DNA of 64,000 nt from Bosea sp. Tri-49. GTDB lineage: Bacteria > Pseudomonadota > Alphaproteobacteria > Rhizobiales > Beijerinckiaceae. Below, piece after piece: positions 34,228 to 42,682 of this stretch. The position numbers and the translations under genes are program-made. Position 1 is the stretch's first letter. Each line of letters opens with the position of its first letter. Location of the stretch: the NCBI RefSeq assembly GCF_003952665.1, contig NZ_CP017946.1, positions 3,596,001 to 3,660,000 of the forward strand. The letters are read 5' to 3'. The notes beneath the pieces are model-generated. The model was not told the DNA's origin. It was given only the letters and a program-made list of their open reading frames with translations, and did not search any database.

Positions 34228-34409
34228 GCTGCTTCTCCGGCTCTTTGGTGACAGGCCGGGAGGCCAGCCCCGGACCCTCGTTCAGTCGATACCTGCGCAA
34301 ATGGACCGCGCGGACGGCGAACGCAAGACACCTCGATCACGATGATTCCGGACAAGAAGGGTCCAAAATCGCAAACGCCATCGATTCTAATATTTTAGAG
34401 CGGCGTCCC

Positions 34410-34438
34410 TGCGGAAAAGCGGCTGCCACTTTTCCGCA
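34410..34438. repeat. Palindromic stem-loop between fabA and fabB
   Basis: TGCGGAAAAG (34410-34419) and CTTTTCCGCA (34429-34438) form a perfect 10-bp stem with a nine-base loop. Flanks (GAGCGGCGTCCC before, TCCCGATCC after) resemble intergenic palindromic elements that recur in many Hyphomicrobiales genomes. It begins 22 bases past the fabA stop on the transcribed strand; with no long T-run it may attenuate or process the fabA-fabB message. Confidence 0.55.
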
Positions 34439-34459
34439 TCCCGATCCGGCTGGTTTGGC

Positions 34460-34972
34460 TCAGGCCGCTTCGGGCTTGAACAAGCCGACGCGCATATCCG
34501 AGACCGTATAGATACGCTTGCCGTCGGCTTCGAGCCAGCCATCGGCGATGCCGAGGACGAGCTTGGACTTGAAGACGCGCTTGAAGTCGACGCCGTAGAC
34601 GACGCGCTTGACGGAGGGCAGCACCTGGTCGGCGAACTTGACCTCGCCAACGCCGAGCGCCCGGCCACGACCCGGCAGGCCGAGCCAGCCAAGGAAGAAA
34701 CCGGTGAGCTGCCAGAGCGCGTCGAGCCCGAGGCAGCCCGGCATGACCGGATCGCCCTTGAAATGGCAATCGAAGAACCAGAGGTCCGGGCGAATGTCGA
34801 ACTCGGCACGGACGAGGCCCTTGCCGTGCGGACCGCCATCCTCGCTGATTTCGGCGATACGATCGAACATCAGCATCGGCGGCAGCGGCAGCTGCGCATT
34901 GCCCGGCCCGAAGAGTTCACCGCGCCCGCAAGCGAGGATTTCCTCGTAGCTGAATGACGATTGCCGCTCCAT
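34460..34972 (-). CDS. fabA: 3-hydroxyacyl-[acyl-carrier-protein] dehydratase/isomerase FabA
   Basis: 170 residues from ATG at 34972. Active-site His70 ([14 protein letters not shown]) and Asp84 ([12 protein letters not shown]) sit at exactly the E. coli numbers. It dehydrates 3-hydroxydecanoyl-ACP and isomerises the product to cis-3-decenoyl-ACP, committing to unsaturated fatty acids. It is first in the fabA-fabB-DUF3303-fabI run and divergent from irr across 258 bases, linking membrane lipid synthesis physically to iron regulation. Confidence 0.95.
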   Translation of the reverse strand: MERQSSFSYEEILACGRGELFGPGNAQLPLPPMLMFDRIAEISEDGGPHGKGLVRAEFDIRPDLWFFDCHFKGDPVMPGCLGLDALWQLTGFFLGWLGLPGRGRALGVGEVKFADQVLPSVKRVVYGVDFKRVFKSKLVLGIADGWLEADGKRIYTVSDMRVGLFKPEAA

Positions 34973-35028
34973 ATCCGACTTCACTCCATTCCGGCCGCCA
35001 TGCATTCGGCTGCCAACCCCCGATGCAA

Positions 35029-35115
35029 TGTGCCTAACACAGCGTCGCTGCGGAACGGAAGGGCGCAAGGCCGGCGCGGCCGTGGATGATCAGCCGGCGA
35101 CACTGTGTTAGTCTC
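35029..35115. promoter_or_regulatory. fabA-irr divergent control region with long-range inverted repeat
   Basis: CTAACACAG (35034-35042) and CTGTGTTAG (35103-35111) are exact reverse complements; including flanks 16 of 18 bases match (CGAC-CTGTGTTAG core). Their centres are 69 bases apart within the 258-base gap. One copy lies near each divergent gene, as expected if one regulator, possibly Irr itself, or symmetrical promoters act on both sides. No consensus iron-control element was recognised. Confidence 0.45.
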
Positions 35116-35230
35116 TCGCAGGTCCTGGCGGCGGCGCTGCGATGCTTGCGGCCAGGGGATCAAAGCCTTACATCGAATCTAAGCTGGCGCTTTCCCATTC
35201 CGGGAAAGATATGAGGAGTTGACGCAAGGC

Positions 35231-35692
35231 ATGGACCGCCTGACGCAGGACGAGGGCAATGGAGCGGATGCGCGGCAGGGCTGCCCCTTCCACGATGTGC
35301 GCCAGAAGCTGCGCCGGGTAGGCCTGAGACCGACCCGTCAACGCGTCTCGCTCGGCTGGCTGCTCTTCGCCAAGGGGGATCGGCATGTCAGCGCCGAGAT
35401 CCTCTACGAGGAAGCGATGAAGGCGCGCGTGCCGGTTTCGCTCGCGACCGTCTACAACACGCTGCATCAGTTCACCGAGGCCGGCCTGCTGCGCGAGCTC
35501 GCGATCGACGGCGCCAAGACCTTCTTCGACACCGACAACAGCGACCATCACCATTTTGTCGTCGACGGCGAGGACAAGGTGATCGACATCCCGGCTTCGG
35601 CAATCGACGTCGCCGAACTGCCGCCCGCGCCCGAAGGTTACGAGATCAGCCGGGTCGATGTCGTGGTCAGGCTGCGCAAGATCGCCGACTGA
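35231..35692 (+). CDS. irr: Irr, heme-responsive Fur-family iron regulator
   Basis: 153 residues from ATG 35231; an in-frame TTG at 35219 is an alternative. Diagnostic Irr features: the heme regulatory motif GCPFHDV with Cys18-Pro19, the winged helix LRRVGLRPTRQRVSLGWLLF to ATVYNTLHQFTEAGLL, and three consecutive histidines 106-108 in SDHHHFV. Irr represses or activates iron and heme genes under iron limitation and is degraded on heme binding. It is divergent from fabA, the conserved Hyphomicrobiales order. Confidence 0.93.
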   Translation: MDRLTQDEGNGADARQGCPFHDVRQKLRRVGLRPTRQRVSLGWLLFAKGDRHVSAEILYEEAMKARVPVSLATVYNTLHQFTEAGLLRELAIDGAKTFFDTDNSDHHHFVVDGEDKVIDIPASAIDVAELPPAPEGYEISRVDVVVRLRKIAD

Positions 35693-35693
35693 A

Positions 35694-35710
35694 GCCCCTG
35701 GTTCAGGGGC
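35694..35710. terminator. Convergent terminator-like hairpin after irr
   Basis: GCCCCTG (35694-35700) pairs with CAGGGGC (35704-35710) around GTT, two bases past the irr stop and before the end of the convergent SH3 gene (35746). Short but perfect; no T-run. Confidence 0.5.
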
Positions 35711-35745
35711 GGGTCCGACCGTTCAGCGCTTCCCGGATCGAAGCG

Positions 35746-36282
35746 CTACTGCACGGTTTCGTTGGGATAGACGCCCCAGAGCCGATCCTGCCGGATATAC
35801 CCCGACATCTTGCTGACCGTGACACGGCACCAGGCATTCTGGCAGGACTGCACATTGGCGATGACGCCGGGCTCGAGGGTCGCGACCACGGCCCCGCCCT
35901 CATTCGCGGCATCGCGCAGGGAAAACGGTTCGTTCTTGTTCTTCGACCAGGGCGAGACCAGCACGGTGCGCCGCCCCGAGAGCAGGCTGTGCAGAACCCA
36001 GCCTTCAGTGCCGTCGGCGTCGCGCACGCGCCGCCAGGTCTCGAATTCGGCGGTGATCTCGACGGGCAGGCCAGCGCGCTGAAAAACCCAGCTGGTGCGA
36101 TGCTCCTTCGACGGGCCCTCGCGCAGATTGACCCGGTCCGATTTGAGGCTGACATAGCGCGGCAACGGCAGGCCGGAGACGGGGCCGGCGGCGACCTCCT
36201 GCGCAGTGCTCCGCGTCGCCAGCAGGGCCAGGCCCACTGCGAGCAGAAGGCCGGCGGCGCCGCGCATCGTCTGAACCGTCAT
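35746..36282 (-). CDS. SH3 domain-containing exported protein
   Basis: 178 residues. A signal peptide covers about 1-27 (GAAGLLLAVGLALLATRSTA). Two bacterial SH3-like segments follow: LKSDRVNLREGPSKEHRTSWVFQRAGLPVEI (about 46-76) with ADGTEGWVLHSLLSG, and SLRDAANEGGAVVATLEPGVIANVQSCQNAWCRV (about 120-155) with SGYIRQDRLWGVYP. Such proteins bind peptidoglycan or envelope partners in the periplasm. No enzymatic domain is attached. It is convergent with irr and divergent from the hydroxyacid dehydrogenase. Confidence 0.9.
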   Translation of the reverse strand: MTVQTMRGAAGLLLAVGLALLATRSTAQEVAAGPVSGLPLPRYVSLKSDRVNLREGPSKEHRTSWVFQRAGLPVEITAEFETWRRVRDADGTEGWVLHSLLSGRRTVLVSPWSKNKNEPFSLRDAANEGGAVVATLEPGVIANVQSCQNAWCRVTVSKMSGYIRQDRLWGVYPNETVQ

Positions 36283-36521
36283 TCAACCCACTCCTCGACC
36301 TGCCCGGCGCCGACTACGCGCCAATGGGTCAGGTTGTGTTCCGCCGCAACGCTGCTAGACAACGAAACGGCTGCTGTCCGTCGAAACTGTCCGACTCAAT
36401 TCCTGAAGTGCCTCGGTTAATGGGGGGTTGAGGCGGAATGGCGACGAAGCAGCCACGGTGTCGCGCCTAGCCGGCGCTCGCCAGTAATATCGGAGCCTGA
36501 GGGGCCTTCAAGGAGCCGCCC

Positions 36522-37517
36522 ATGTCGAAGAAGAAGCCCCTGGTCGTCGTCACGCGCAAGCTGCCCGCCGTGGTCGAGACGCGCATGCGCGAGCTCTTCG
36601 ATGCCAGGCTCAACCTCGACGACACGCCGATGAGCCAGGCCGCTTTGGTCGAGGCGATGAAGACCGCCGACGTGCTGGTCCCGACCGTGACCGACAAGAT
36701 CGATGCCCGCTTGATCGCCCAGGCTGGCGAGCAGCTGCGCCTGATCGCCAATTTCGGCAATGGCGTCGACAATATCGACGTCGCCAGCGCCGTGCAGCGC
36801 GGCATCACCGTGACCAACACGCCGGGCGTGCTGACCGACGACACCGCCGATATGACGATGGCGCTGATCCTCGCCGTGGCACGCCGCATCGCCGAAGGCG
36901 CACGCATCATCACCGACGACGAGTGGGGCGGCTGGTCGCCGAACTGGATGCTCGGCCGTCGCATCACCGGCAAGCGCCTCGGCATCGTCGGCATGGGCCG
37001 GATCGGCCAGGCGCTGGCAAAGCGGGCCTCCGCCTTCGGCCTCTCGATCCACTACCACAACCGCCGCCGGCTCGACGCCCGCATCGAGGAGGCGCTCGAC
37101 GCGACCTACTGGGATTCGCTCGACCAGATGCTGGCACGGATGGACGTCGTCTCGGTCAACTGCCCGCATACGCCGGCGACCTATCATTTGCTCTCGGCCC
37201 GCCGGCTCAAGCTGATGAAGCCGGACGCCATCCTGGTGAACACGGCGCGCGGCGAGATCGTCGACGAGACGGCGCTGTCGCGCATGCTGGAGGCCGGCGA
37301 ACTCGCCGGCGCCGGCCTCGACGTGTTCGAGCACGAGCCGGCGGTCAATCCGCGCCTGCTCAAGCTCGCGCGCAATCATCGCGTCGTCGTGCTGCCGCAT
37401 ATGGGCTCGGCCACGCATGAGGGCCGCGCCGACATGGGCGAGAAGGTCATCGTCAACATCAAGACCTTCATGGACGGGCACAAGCCTCCGGACCGCGTCC
37501 TGCCCAGCATGCTTTGA
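36522..37517 (+). CDS. D-2-hydroxyacid dehydrogenase (glyoxylate/hydroxypyruvate reductase type)
   Basis: 331 residues. Cofactor motif GIVGMGRIGQALAKRA (about 152-167), catalytic Arg in VNTARGEIVDE, Glu in AGLDVFEHEP and His in VVLPHMGSATHEGR are all present. NFGNGVDNIDV near residue 80 and the overall length match glyoxylate reductases. It reduces glyoxylate or hydroxypyruvate with NAD(P)H. An AAGGAG site precedes the start. It ends seven bases from the convergent HxlR gene and seems monocistronic. Confidence 0.92.
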   Translation: MSKKKPLVVVTRKLPAVVETRMRELFDARLNLDDTPMSQAALVEAMKTADVLVPTVTDKIDARLIAQAGEQLRLIANFGNGVDNIDVASAVQRGITVTNTPGVLTDDTADMTMALILAVARRIAEGARIITDDEWGGWSPNWMLGRRITGKRLGIVGMGRIGQALAKRASAFGLSIHYHNRRRLDARIEEALDATYWDSLDQMLARMDVVSVNCPHTPATYHLLSARRLKLMKPDAILVNTARGEIVDETALSRMLEAGELAGAGLDVFEHEPAVNPRLLKLARNHRVVVLPHMGSATHEGRADMGEKVIVNIKTFMDGHKPPDRVLPSML

Positions 37518-37524
37518 GACGGCT

Positions 37525-37911
37525 TCAGGCCGCCTCGGAACGCTCGCCCGGGCGGTAACGGCACTCGGACAGGGTGTCGAGCTCGCCGAGATCGGCGGCA
37601 TGGCGGCGGCCCCAGTCGCACAGCGTTGCAATCACCGGGGCGAGGCTCTGGCCAAGCGGTGTCGCCGCATAGTCGACGCGCGCCGGCACCTGCCGGAAGA
37701 TCTCGCGGCTGACGAGGCCGTGCTCTTCCATCTCGCGCAATTGCTGAATCAGCACCTTCTGGGTGATTGGCGGAATGCGCTTCTGCAGCTCCGACAGGCG
37801 CTTGGGGCCGTCGAAGAGCTGGTAGAGGATCACGGCCTTCCAGCGGCCGGAGATCACCTTGAGCGCCCGCTCGACCGGCAGCATCGGCAAGCGCTTCATC
37901 GGGTCGGCCAT
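37525..37911 (-). CDS. HxlR family transcriptional regulator
   Basis: 128 residues from ATG at 37911, five bases after AGAGGTG; a longer start at 37938 is possible. The winged-helix HxlR pattern is clear: ALKVISGRWKAVILYQLFDGPKRLSELQKRIPPITQKVLIQQLREMEEHGLV followed by RVDYAATPLGQSLAPVI. Members respond to thiols, aldehydes or quinones. It is divergent from a quinone oxidoreductase gene at 38014, the standard target arrangement for this family. Confidence 0.92.
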   Translation of the reverse strand: MADPMKRLPMLPVERALKVISGRWKAVILYQLFDGPKRLSELQKRIPPITQKVLIQQLREMEEHGLVSREIFRQVPARVDYAATPLGQSLAPVIATLCDWGRRHAADLGELDTLSECRYRPGERSEAA

Positions 37912-38013
37912 GCTCACCTCTTGGTCTGCAGCGAACAAATCGGTGTGTAGCCACCGCTCGCTACCCTAGCCCAGAACGCGCCTCACGTTCAGCCCCTTCG
38001 CGTGAGGCCTGCC

Positions 38014-39003
38014 ATGAAAGCCATCCAGTACAGCCGCTTCGGCGGCCCCGACGTGCTCGAGACCGTCGAGATCGACCAGCCCTCGCCTGGCCCCGGCGAG
38101 GTGCTCATCGCGGTCGGCGCCGTCGGCGTCAATTTCTTCGAGGTGTTGATGCGGCAGGACCGCTATGTCGTGACACCGCCCCTGCCCTTCAATCCCGGTG
38201 TCGAGATTGCCGGCACCATCGCGGCTCTAGGGGAAGGCGTCACAACGTTTTCGGTCGGCGAGCGCGTCGCCGCAGCCCTTTATCTCGCAGACCGTCAGAG
38301 CGGCGGCTACGCCGACTATGTCGCGGTCAGCGCGGATGTCCTCGTGCACTTGCCGGAGACACTGCCGTTTGCGGCCGCTACCGCGCTGCAGGTGCAGGGC
38401 CTGACCGCGCTGCATCTGCAGCGCAGCAATCCGGCCGCCGGGCGCAACGTCCTGATCAGCGCCGCGGCTGGCGGCGTCGGCAGCCTTTTGGTCCAGTTGG
38501 CGAAGCGGGCCGGGGCGAAGCGCGTGATCGCTATGGCGAGCTCGAACGAGAAACTCGCGCTGGCACAGGACATCGGCGCCGATGCGGGCGTCGACTACAC
38601 ACGGCCCGATTGGCCGGAACAGGTCCGTGCCCTAACCGACGGCGCAGGTCCGGACCTGATCTTCGATGCGTCCGGCGGCGACATCCCGGCGCAATGCCTC
38701 GCCTTGCTCGCGCCATTTGGACGTCTCGTGCTTTACGGCCCGCTCTCGATAGCCGATTTCCGGCCGGATGCAGAGGCGTTGAACGCCCTGATCTTCGGCA
38801 ATCGCGCGATTGCCGGCTTCTCGCTCCTACAGCATCTGGCGCCCGAGCGCCTCGCGCAGGATCTTGGCGAGCTGTTCGCGCTGGCTAGCGCTGGCGAATT
38901 GAAGCTCCTGCCCGGCGGCACCTTCCCGCTGGCACAGGCGAGCGCCGCCCATGCCGCGCTCGAAAGTCGGCAGACGGCCGGCAAGCTTGTGCTGGTGCCG
39001 TGA
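38014..39003 (+). CDS. Zinc-independent quinone oxidoreductase (MDR superfamily)
   Basis: 329 residues from ATG 38014. N-terminal GroES-like domain (KAIQYSRFGGPDVLETVEID, PGVEIAGTIAALGEGV) and a C-terminal Rossmann domain with AAAGGVGSLLVQLAKRAGAKRVIAMASS. The cysteine ligands of zinc alcohol dehydrogenases are absent, as in NADPH:quinone reductases (QorA type). It is divergent from an HxlR regulator, which probably induces it on quinone or electrophile stress. Confidence 0.91.
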   Translation: MKAIQYSRFGGPDVLETVEIDQPSPGPGEVLIAVGAVGVNFFEVLMRQDRYVVTPPLPFNPGVEIAGTIAALGEGVTTFSVGERVAAALYLADRQSGGYADYVAVSADVLVHLPETLPFAAATALQVQGLTALHLQRSNPAAGRNVLISAAAGGVGSLLVQLAKRAGAKRVIAMASSNEKLALAQDIGADAGVDYTRPDWPEQVRALTDGAGPDLIFDASGGDIPAQCLALLAPFGRLVLYGPLSIADFRPDAEALNALIFGNRAIAGFSLLQHLAPERLAQDLGELFALASAGELKLLPGGTFPLAQASAAHAALESRQTAGKLVLVP

Positions 39004-39009
39004 CCGGGG

Positions 39010-40014
39010 TCAGCCGCCAGCGCGGGCGGTGTCGAACTGGCCGGACTTGCGGAAGCGCCAGAGATAGCCCGGTACCTCAGCCTCGGCCGAGACCGGAGCG
39101 ATGCCGAGCCCGCGCAGGGTCCGGCCTTCCTTCTCCGCCGTCTCGGACACGACATTGTCGCTCTCGAGCAGATGGACCTGGTCGCGCGTCAGAATAAGCT
39201 CTTTCGGCAAAAGGCCGAGCGTCAGCATGTCCGCGATCTCGAGGACCTGCCCCTGCAGGCGGGCGAGCCCGAAAGGCATCGGCGCGATCAGGCGCCTGCG
39301 ACCGGTGACCTCGCAGACATAGCCGATCAGTTCCCGCAGGGTCTTCGCCTCCGGACCGCCGAGCTCATAGACCTTGCCGGCCTCGAGCTTGCCGTCGACG
39401 GCACGAGCAACCGCTTCGGCGACGTCGCCGACGAAGACCGGCTGGAATTTGGTCTCGGCGCCGGCGAGCGGTAGCACCGGCAGCATGCGCACCAGCGAAG
39501 CGAAGCGGTTGAAGAAGGTGTCTTCCGGCCCGAACATCACCGAGGGGCGCAGCACGATCGCCTGCTCGACCAGAGCATGAACGGCCACCTCGCCCTCGGC
39601 CTTGCTGCGAGCATAGGCTGATTTCGAATCAGCGCTGGCGCCGAGCGCGGAGACCTGGATCAGCCGGTCGACGCCGAAAGTCGCGCAGGCCTGCGCGACG
39701 GTGCGCGCGCCCTGCGCCTGCACCGACGAGAAGTTCTGCCGGCCCTTCTCCTGCATGATGCCGACGAGGTTGATCACCGCATCGGCGCCCTTCACAGCGG
39801 CCGCGACCGAATCGGGGTAGCGCAGATTGGCCTGCACCGCGGTGATCTGGCCGACGGTGCCAAGCGGCTGCAGGAAGCCGGCGAGATCGGGGCGGCGCAC
39901 CGCAGCGCGGACACGATAGCCGCGCCGCGCCAGCGCCCGCACGACATGCCGCCCGAGGAAGCCCGAGCCGCCGAAAACCGTGACGAGTTGCGAAGCGGGA
40001 GGCAGGACCGTCAT
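39010..40014 (-). CDS. Complex I NDUFA9 subunit-like NAD(P)H-binding protein
   Basis: 334 residues. An extended-SDR Rossmann fold opens with QLVTVFGGSGFLGRHVVRALARRGYRVRAAVRRPD; GADAVINLVGIMQEKGRQNF and VSALGASADSKSAYARSKAEGE follow, without a full catalytic YxxxK in the usual place. This matches the bacterial NDUFA9-like family, related to the respiratory complex I accessory subunit and probably membrane- or quinone-associated. It is convergent with the quinone oxidoreductase, with six bases between stops. Confidence 0.88.
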   Translation of the reverse strand: MTVLPPASQLVTVFGGSGFLGRHVVRALARRGYRVRAAVRRPDLAGFLQPLGTVGQITAVQANLRYPDSVAAAVKGADAVINLVGIMQEKGRQNFSSVQAQGARTVAQACATFGVDRLIQVSALGASADSKSAYARSKAEGEVAVHALVEQAIVLRPSVMFGPEDTFFNRFASLVRMLPVLPLAGAETKFQPVFVGDVAEAVARAVDGKLEAGKVYELGGPEAKTLRELIGYVCEVTGRRRLIAPMPFGLARLQGQVLEIADMLTLGLLPKELILTRDQVHLLESDNVVSETAEKEGRTLRGLGIAPVSAEAEVPGYLWRFRKSGQFDTARAGG

Positions 40015-40157
40015 GATGCCGCGAAGCTCCGTTTGGAAGCGCTGAAAACTGGGATCGCTGCGCCTGTCCTAGTGCATCGCAACGCGGCTGTGAAGGCAGC
40101 GAGACGTTGCCGGAGGACGGGCAGATGCAGTGTTACCAATAAAGCCGGCTTCGCCCG

Positions 40158-40186
40158 TTGACAGGTGCGTTCGGCCCCCGTAAACG
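40158..40186 (+). promoter_or_regulatory. Promoter of tRNA-Leu
   Basis: Perfect -35 TTGACA (40158-40163), a 17-base spacer, and TAAACG (40181-40186) as -10. The tRNA 5' end at 40197 lies 11 bases beyond, so transcription would begin almost at the mature end. Confidence 0.65.
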
Positions 40187-40196
40187 AACCGCCGTT

Positions 40197-40283
40197 GCCC
40201 AGGTGGCGGAATTGGTAGACGCACCAGCTTCAGGTGCTGGCGCTCGCAAGGGCGTGGAGGTTCGAGTCCTCTCCTGGGCACCA
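40197..40283 (+). tRNA. tRNA-Leu (anticodon CAG)
   Basis: 87 bases including encoded CCA. Acceptor stem GCCCAGG (40197-40203) pairs with CCTGGGC (40273-40279), followed by A and CCA. The anticodon stem CCAGC/GCTGG encloses loop TTCAGGT, anticodon CAG. A long variable arm (type II, as in leucine tRNAs) and the T-loop GTTCGAGTC are present. It reads CUG, the dominant leucine codon in this GC-rich genome. No integrase gene follows. Confidence 0.97.
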
Positions 40284-40389
40284 CTCTTTCTCGCTTCGGC
40301 GTCAAAGAGTTCAGCATTGACAGGGGCTTGCGTAGCCCTTTCGATGCATTTCCCTTCACTACCAAGTTGGGATTCTATGACCTCGACGT

Positions 40390-40431
40390 CGGCCTTCCGA
40401 AGGCCGTCGCCTCTGGGCCTTCGGCCAGAGG
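40390..40431. terminator. Tandem stem-loops between tRNA-Leu and the amino-acid importer
   Basis: CGGCCTT-CCG-AAGGCCG (40390-40406) is followed three bases later by CCTCTGGGCC-TTC-GGCCAGAGG (40410-40431, one bulge). They lie in the 220-base gap between the tRNA and the convergent end of the ATPase gene at 40504 and could end transcripts from both sides. The rest of the gap shows no gene. Confidence 0.5.
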
Positions 40432-40503
40432 TCAGACTGCCGATCGGGACCGAGAACACCTCATCGGTCGTGCGCGACAAGGCCTTCGTCTCTCTGCCGG
40501 AAT

Positions 40504-41235
40504 CTATCGGTGGTGACCGACCATGCGCAGGAAGTCTGCGAGCCGCGGATAGGCTGCCGCGTCGCCGAGTTCCGCCGGCCTGCCGCGCTCGATCACCCTC
40601 CCCGCCTCCATGAACCAGATCTCGTCCGCGACCTCGCGGGCGAAACCGATCTCGTGGGTGACGCAGATCATGGTCATGCCGCCGGCGGCGAGCCGCTTCA
40701 TCGCGGCCAGCACCTCGCCGACCATCTCCGGATCGAGCGCCGAGGTCGGCTCGTCGAACAGCATCACCTCCGGGTCCATCGCCAGTGAGCGGGCGATGGC
40801 GACGCGCTGACGCTGGCCACCCGAGAGCAGGCCGGGCATCTCGTTCGCCTTCTCGGTCAGCCCGACGCGGGCGAGCTCTTCCATGGCGCGCTCGCGTGCT
40901 GCCGCCTTGGACAGGCCGCGCAACTTGGTCAGGCCCAGCGTGATGTTGCCGAGCGCAGTGAGATGCGGGAACAGGTTGTAGGCCTGGAAGACGAAGCCGA
41001 CGCGCTGGCGCAGGCGGTTGATGTCGAGCCCGCGTGCTGCGACATCCGCGCCATCGACGCAGACGCGCCCGCCCTGGACCTTCTCCAGCCGCGTCACGGT
41101 GCGGATCAGGGTCGACTTGCCCGAACCCGATGGTCCAATCAGGACCTTGACCTCGCCGCGCCGGACCTCTCCGGAGACGTCGGCCAGCACCTGCAGCGTC
41201 CCGAACCATTTGTCGACGTTCTCGAAGCGGATCAT
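40504..41235 (-). CDS. Polar amino-acid ABC transporter ATP-binding protein (GlnQ/GltL family)
   Basis: 243 residues from ATG at 41235; a TTG at 41253 would overlap the permease end. Walker A GPSGSGKST, signature LSGGQRQRVAIARSLA, Walker B VMLFDEPTSALD and H-loop VTHEIGFAREVAD are all standard. It is the last gene of the operon that begins with the RraA gene at 45385 and powers the two permeases at 41243 and 41953. Confidence 0.94.
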   Translation of the reverse strand: MIRFENVDKWFGTLQVLADVSGEVRRGEVKVLIGPSGSGKSTLIRTVTRLEKVQGGRVCVDGADVAARGLDINRLRQRVGFVFQAYNLFPHLTALGNITLGLTKLRGLSKAAARERAMEELARVGLTEKANEMPGLLSGGQRQRVAIARSLAMDPEVMLFDEPTSALDPEMVGEVLAAMKRLAAGGMTMICVTHEIGFAREVADEIWFMEAGRVIERGRPAELGDAAAYPRLADFLRMVGHHR

Positions 41236-41242
41236 GCCAGCC

Positions 41243-41953
41243 TCATGCCGCAATGGTGACGCCGGGCGTGCCGCCGCGGTCGCCCGAGATACGCCGCTCG
41301 ATAAAGCGGGCCAGCGAAGTCAGCGCGAAGCAGAGCGCGAAATAGGTCAGCGCCAGGATGCCGTAGACCTCGAAGGGCTGAGTCAGCAGGACGTTGTTGA
41401 CCTGGGCCGCCGCGAAGGTGAGCTCATGGGCGCTGATGACATAGCCGAGTGAGGTCTCCTTGATGGTCGAGACGAACTGGCTGACCATGCTCGGCAGCAT
41501 GTTGTGCAGCGCCTGCGGCAGCACGACCTTGAAGGTTGTCGGCCAGTAGCGCAGGCCGAGCGAGGTCGCCGCCTCGACCTGGCCCTTGGGCAGGCCCTCG
41601 ATGCCGGCGCGGATGATCTCGGAGAGATAAGCTGCTTCATAGATTACGAGCGCGATCACCAGCGTCTCGACCCCGCCGACCGCCCGGCCGATGATCAGCG
41701 GCGAGAAGAAATAGGTCCAGAAGATGAACATGATCAGCGGCAGGCCGCGCACCGTGTGCACGATTGCGGTCGCCGGCAGCCGCAGCCAGCGATAGGGGCT
41801 GAGGCGCGCCAGCGCCAGCGCGATGGCGAAGGGGAAGCACAGCGCCAGCGAAATCGAGGCCATGAACAGCGTCATGGCGAGGCCGCCGATCGGCCCGTGC
41901 GGGTACTGCCCGACGAGAAAGAGCAGCCAGTTGTTCTCAAGGATCTCGAGCAT
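41243..41953 (-). CDS. Polar amino-acid ABC transporter permease (GltK/GlnP family)
   Basis: 236 residues. HisM-type permease with helices from LAMTLFMASISLALCFPFAIALAL onward and EAA loop YLSEIIRAGIEGLPKGQVEAATSLGLRYWPT. It shares one base with the upstream permease gene, indicating coupling. With the permease at 41953 it forms the heterodimeric channel. Confidence 0.93.
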   Translation of the reverse strand: MLEILENNWLLFLVGQYPHGPIGGLAMTLFMASISLALCFPFAIALALARLSPYRWLRLPATAIVHTVRGLPLIMFIFWTYFFSPLIIGRAVGGVETLVIALVIYEAAYLSEIIRAGIEGLPKGQVEAATSLGLRYWPTTFKVVLPQALHNMLPSMVSQFVSTIKETSLGYVISAHELTFAAAQVNNVLLTQPFEVYGILALTYFALCFALTSLARFIERRISGDRGGTPGVTIAA

Positions 41954-42651
41954 CAGCGCGTCTCGAGCTTGAGGCGGTGGCCGGACCAGCTGCCCAGCGC
42001 CATGATGCCGAAAGAGATGGCGAGGTAGATCGCGGTCGCGACCGCGAAGGCCTCGAAGGTCTTGAAGGTGTAGCTCTCGACCTCGCGCGTCCGGTAGGTC
42101 AGTTCGCCGACGCCGATCGCCATGGCGAGGCTGGTGTTCTTGAACAGCAGCAAGGTCTGGTTGATCAGCGGCGGCACGGCGATGCGCAGCGCCTGCGGCA
42201 GCACGACATAGCCCATGGCGCCGAGATAGCCGAAGCCGATCGAGCGGGCCGACTCGTATTGCGCCTTGGGGATCGAGCGGATGCCGCTGCGGATGTCCTC
42301 GGCGACATAGGCTGCGGCGGCGAGGCCGAGCGCGATCGCCGCCAGCAGGAATTCACCGTGATGGGCGTTGATCCATTGCCGCGCCGGGCGCGGCAGCAGC
42401 GAGGGCACGCCAAAATACCAGACGAAGATCTGGACCAGCAGCGGCACGTTGCGGTGGTATTCGACATAGAGCGCCACGAACCAGCCGAGCGGCGGGAACG
42501 GGATCATCCGGACGAGCGTCAGGATGATCCCCATCGCCATGGCGAGGCACCAAGCCGCGACCGTCAGTGCCAGCGTGGTGGCAAGACCGATCAGGAACCA
42601 GTCGAGATATTTCCCGTTCAGCACGCTGCCGAGATCGAAGACATAGCCCAT
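41953..42651 (-). CDS. Polar amino-acid ABC transporter permease (GltJ family)
   Basis: 232 residues from ATG at 42651; upstream extension of the frame is noise. KYLDWFLIGLATTLALTVAAWCLAMAMG is the first helix pair, and the EAA loop reads YVAEDIRSGIRSIPKAQYESARSIGFGYLGAM. A short GltJ-like N-terminus with DLGSVLNG is typical of glutamate/aspartate-type systems. It lies 31 bases after the binding-protein gene. Confidence 0.93.
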   Translation of the reverse strand: MGYVFDLGSVLNGKYLDWFLIGLATTLALTVAAWCLAMAMGIILTLVRMIPFPPLGWFVALYVEYHRNVPLLVQIFVWYFGVPSLLPRPARQWINAHHGEFLLAAIALGLAAAAYVAEDIRSGIRSIPKAQYESARSIGFGYLGAMGYVVLPQALRIAVPPLINQTLLLFKNTSLAMAIGVGELTYRTREVESYTFKTFEAFAVATAIYLAISFGIMALGSWSGHRLKLETR

Positions 42652-42682
42652 CCGACCACGCCCCCTGGCGCTCGCCGCGCGA

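Noticed and set aside
40197..40503. tRNA-Leu as an integration site for a mobile island
   Set aside because: No integrase, no repeated tRNA 3' end downstream, and the following operon has ordinary composition.
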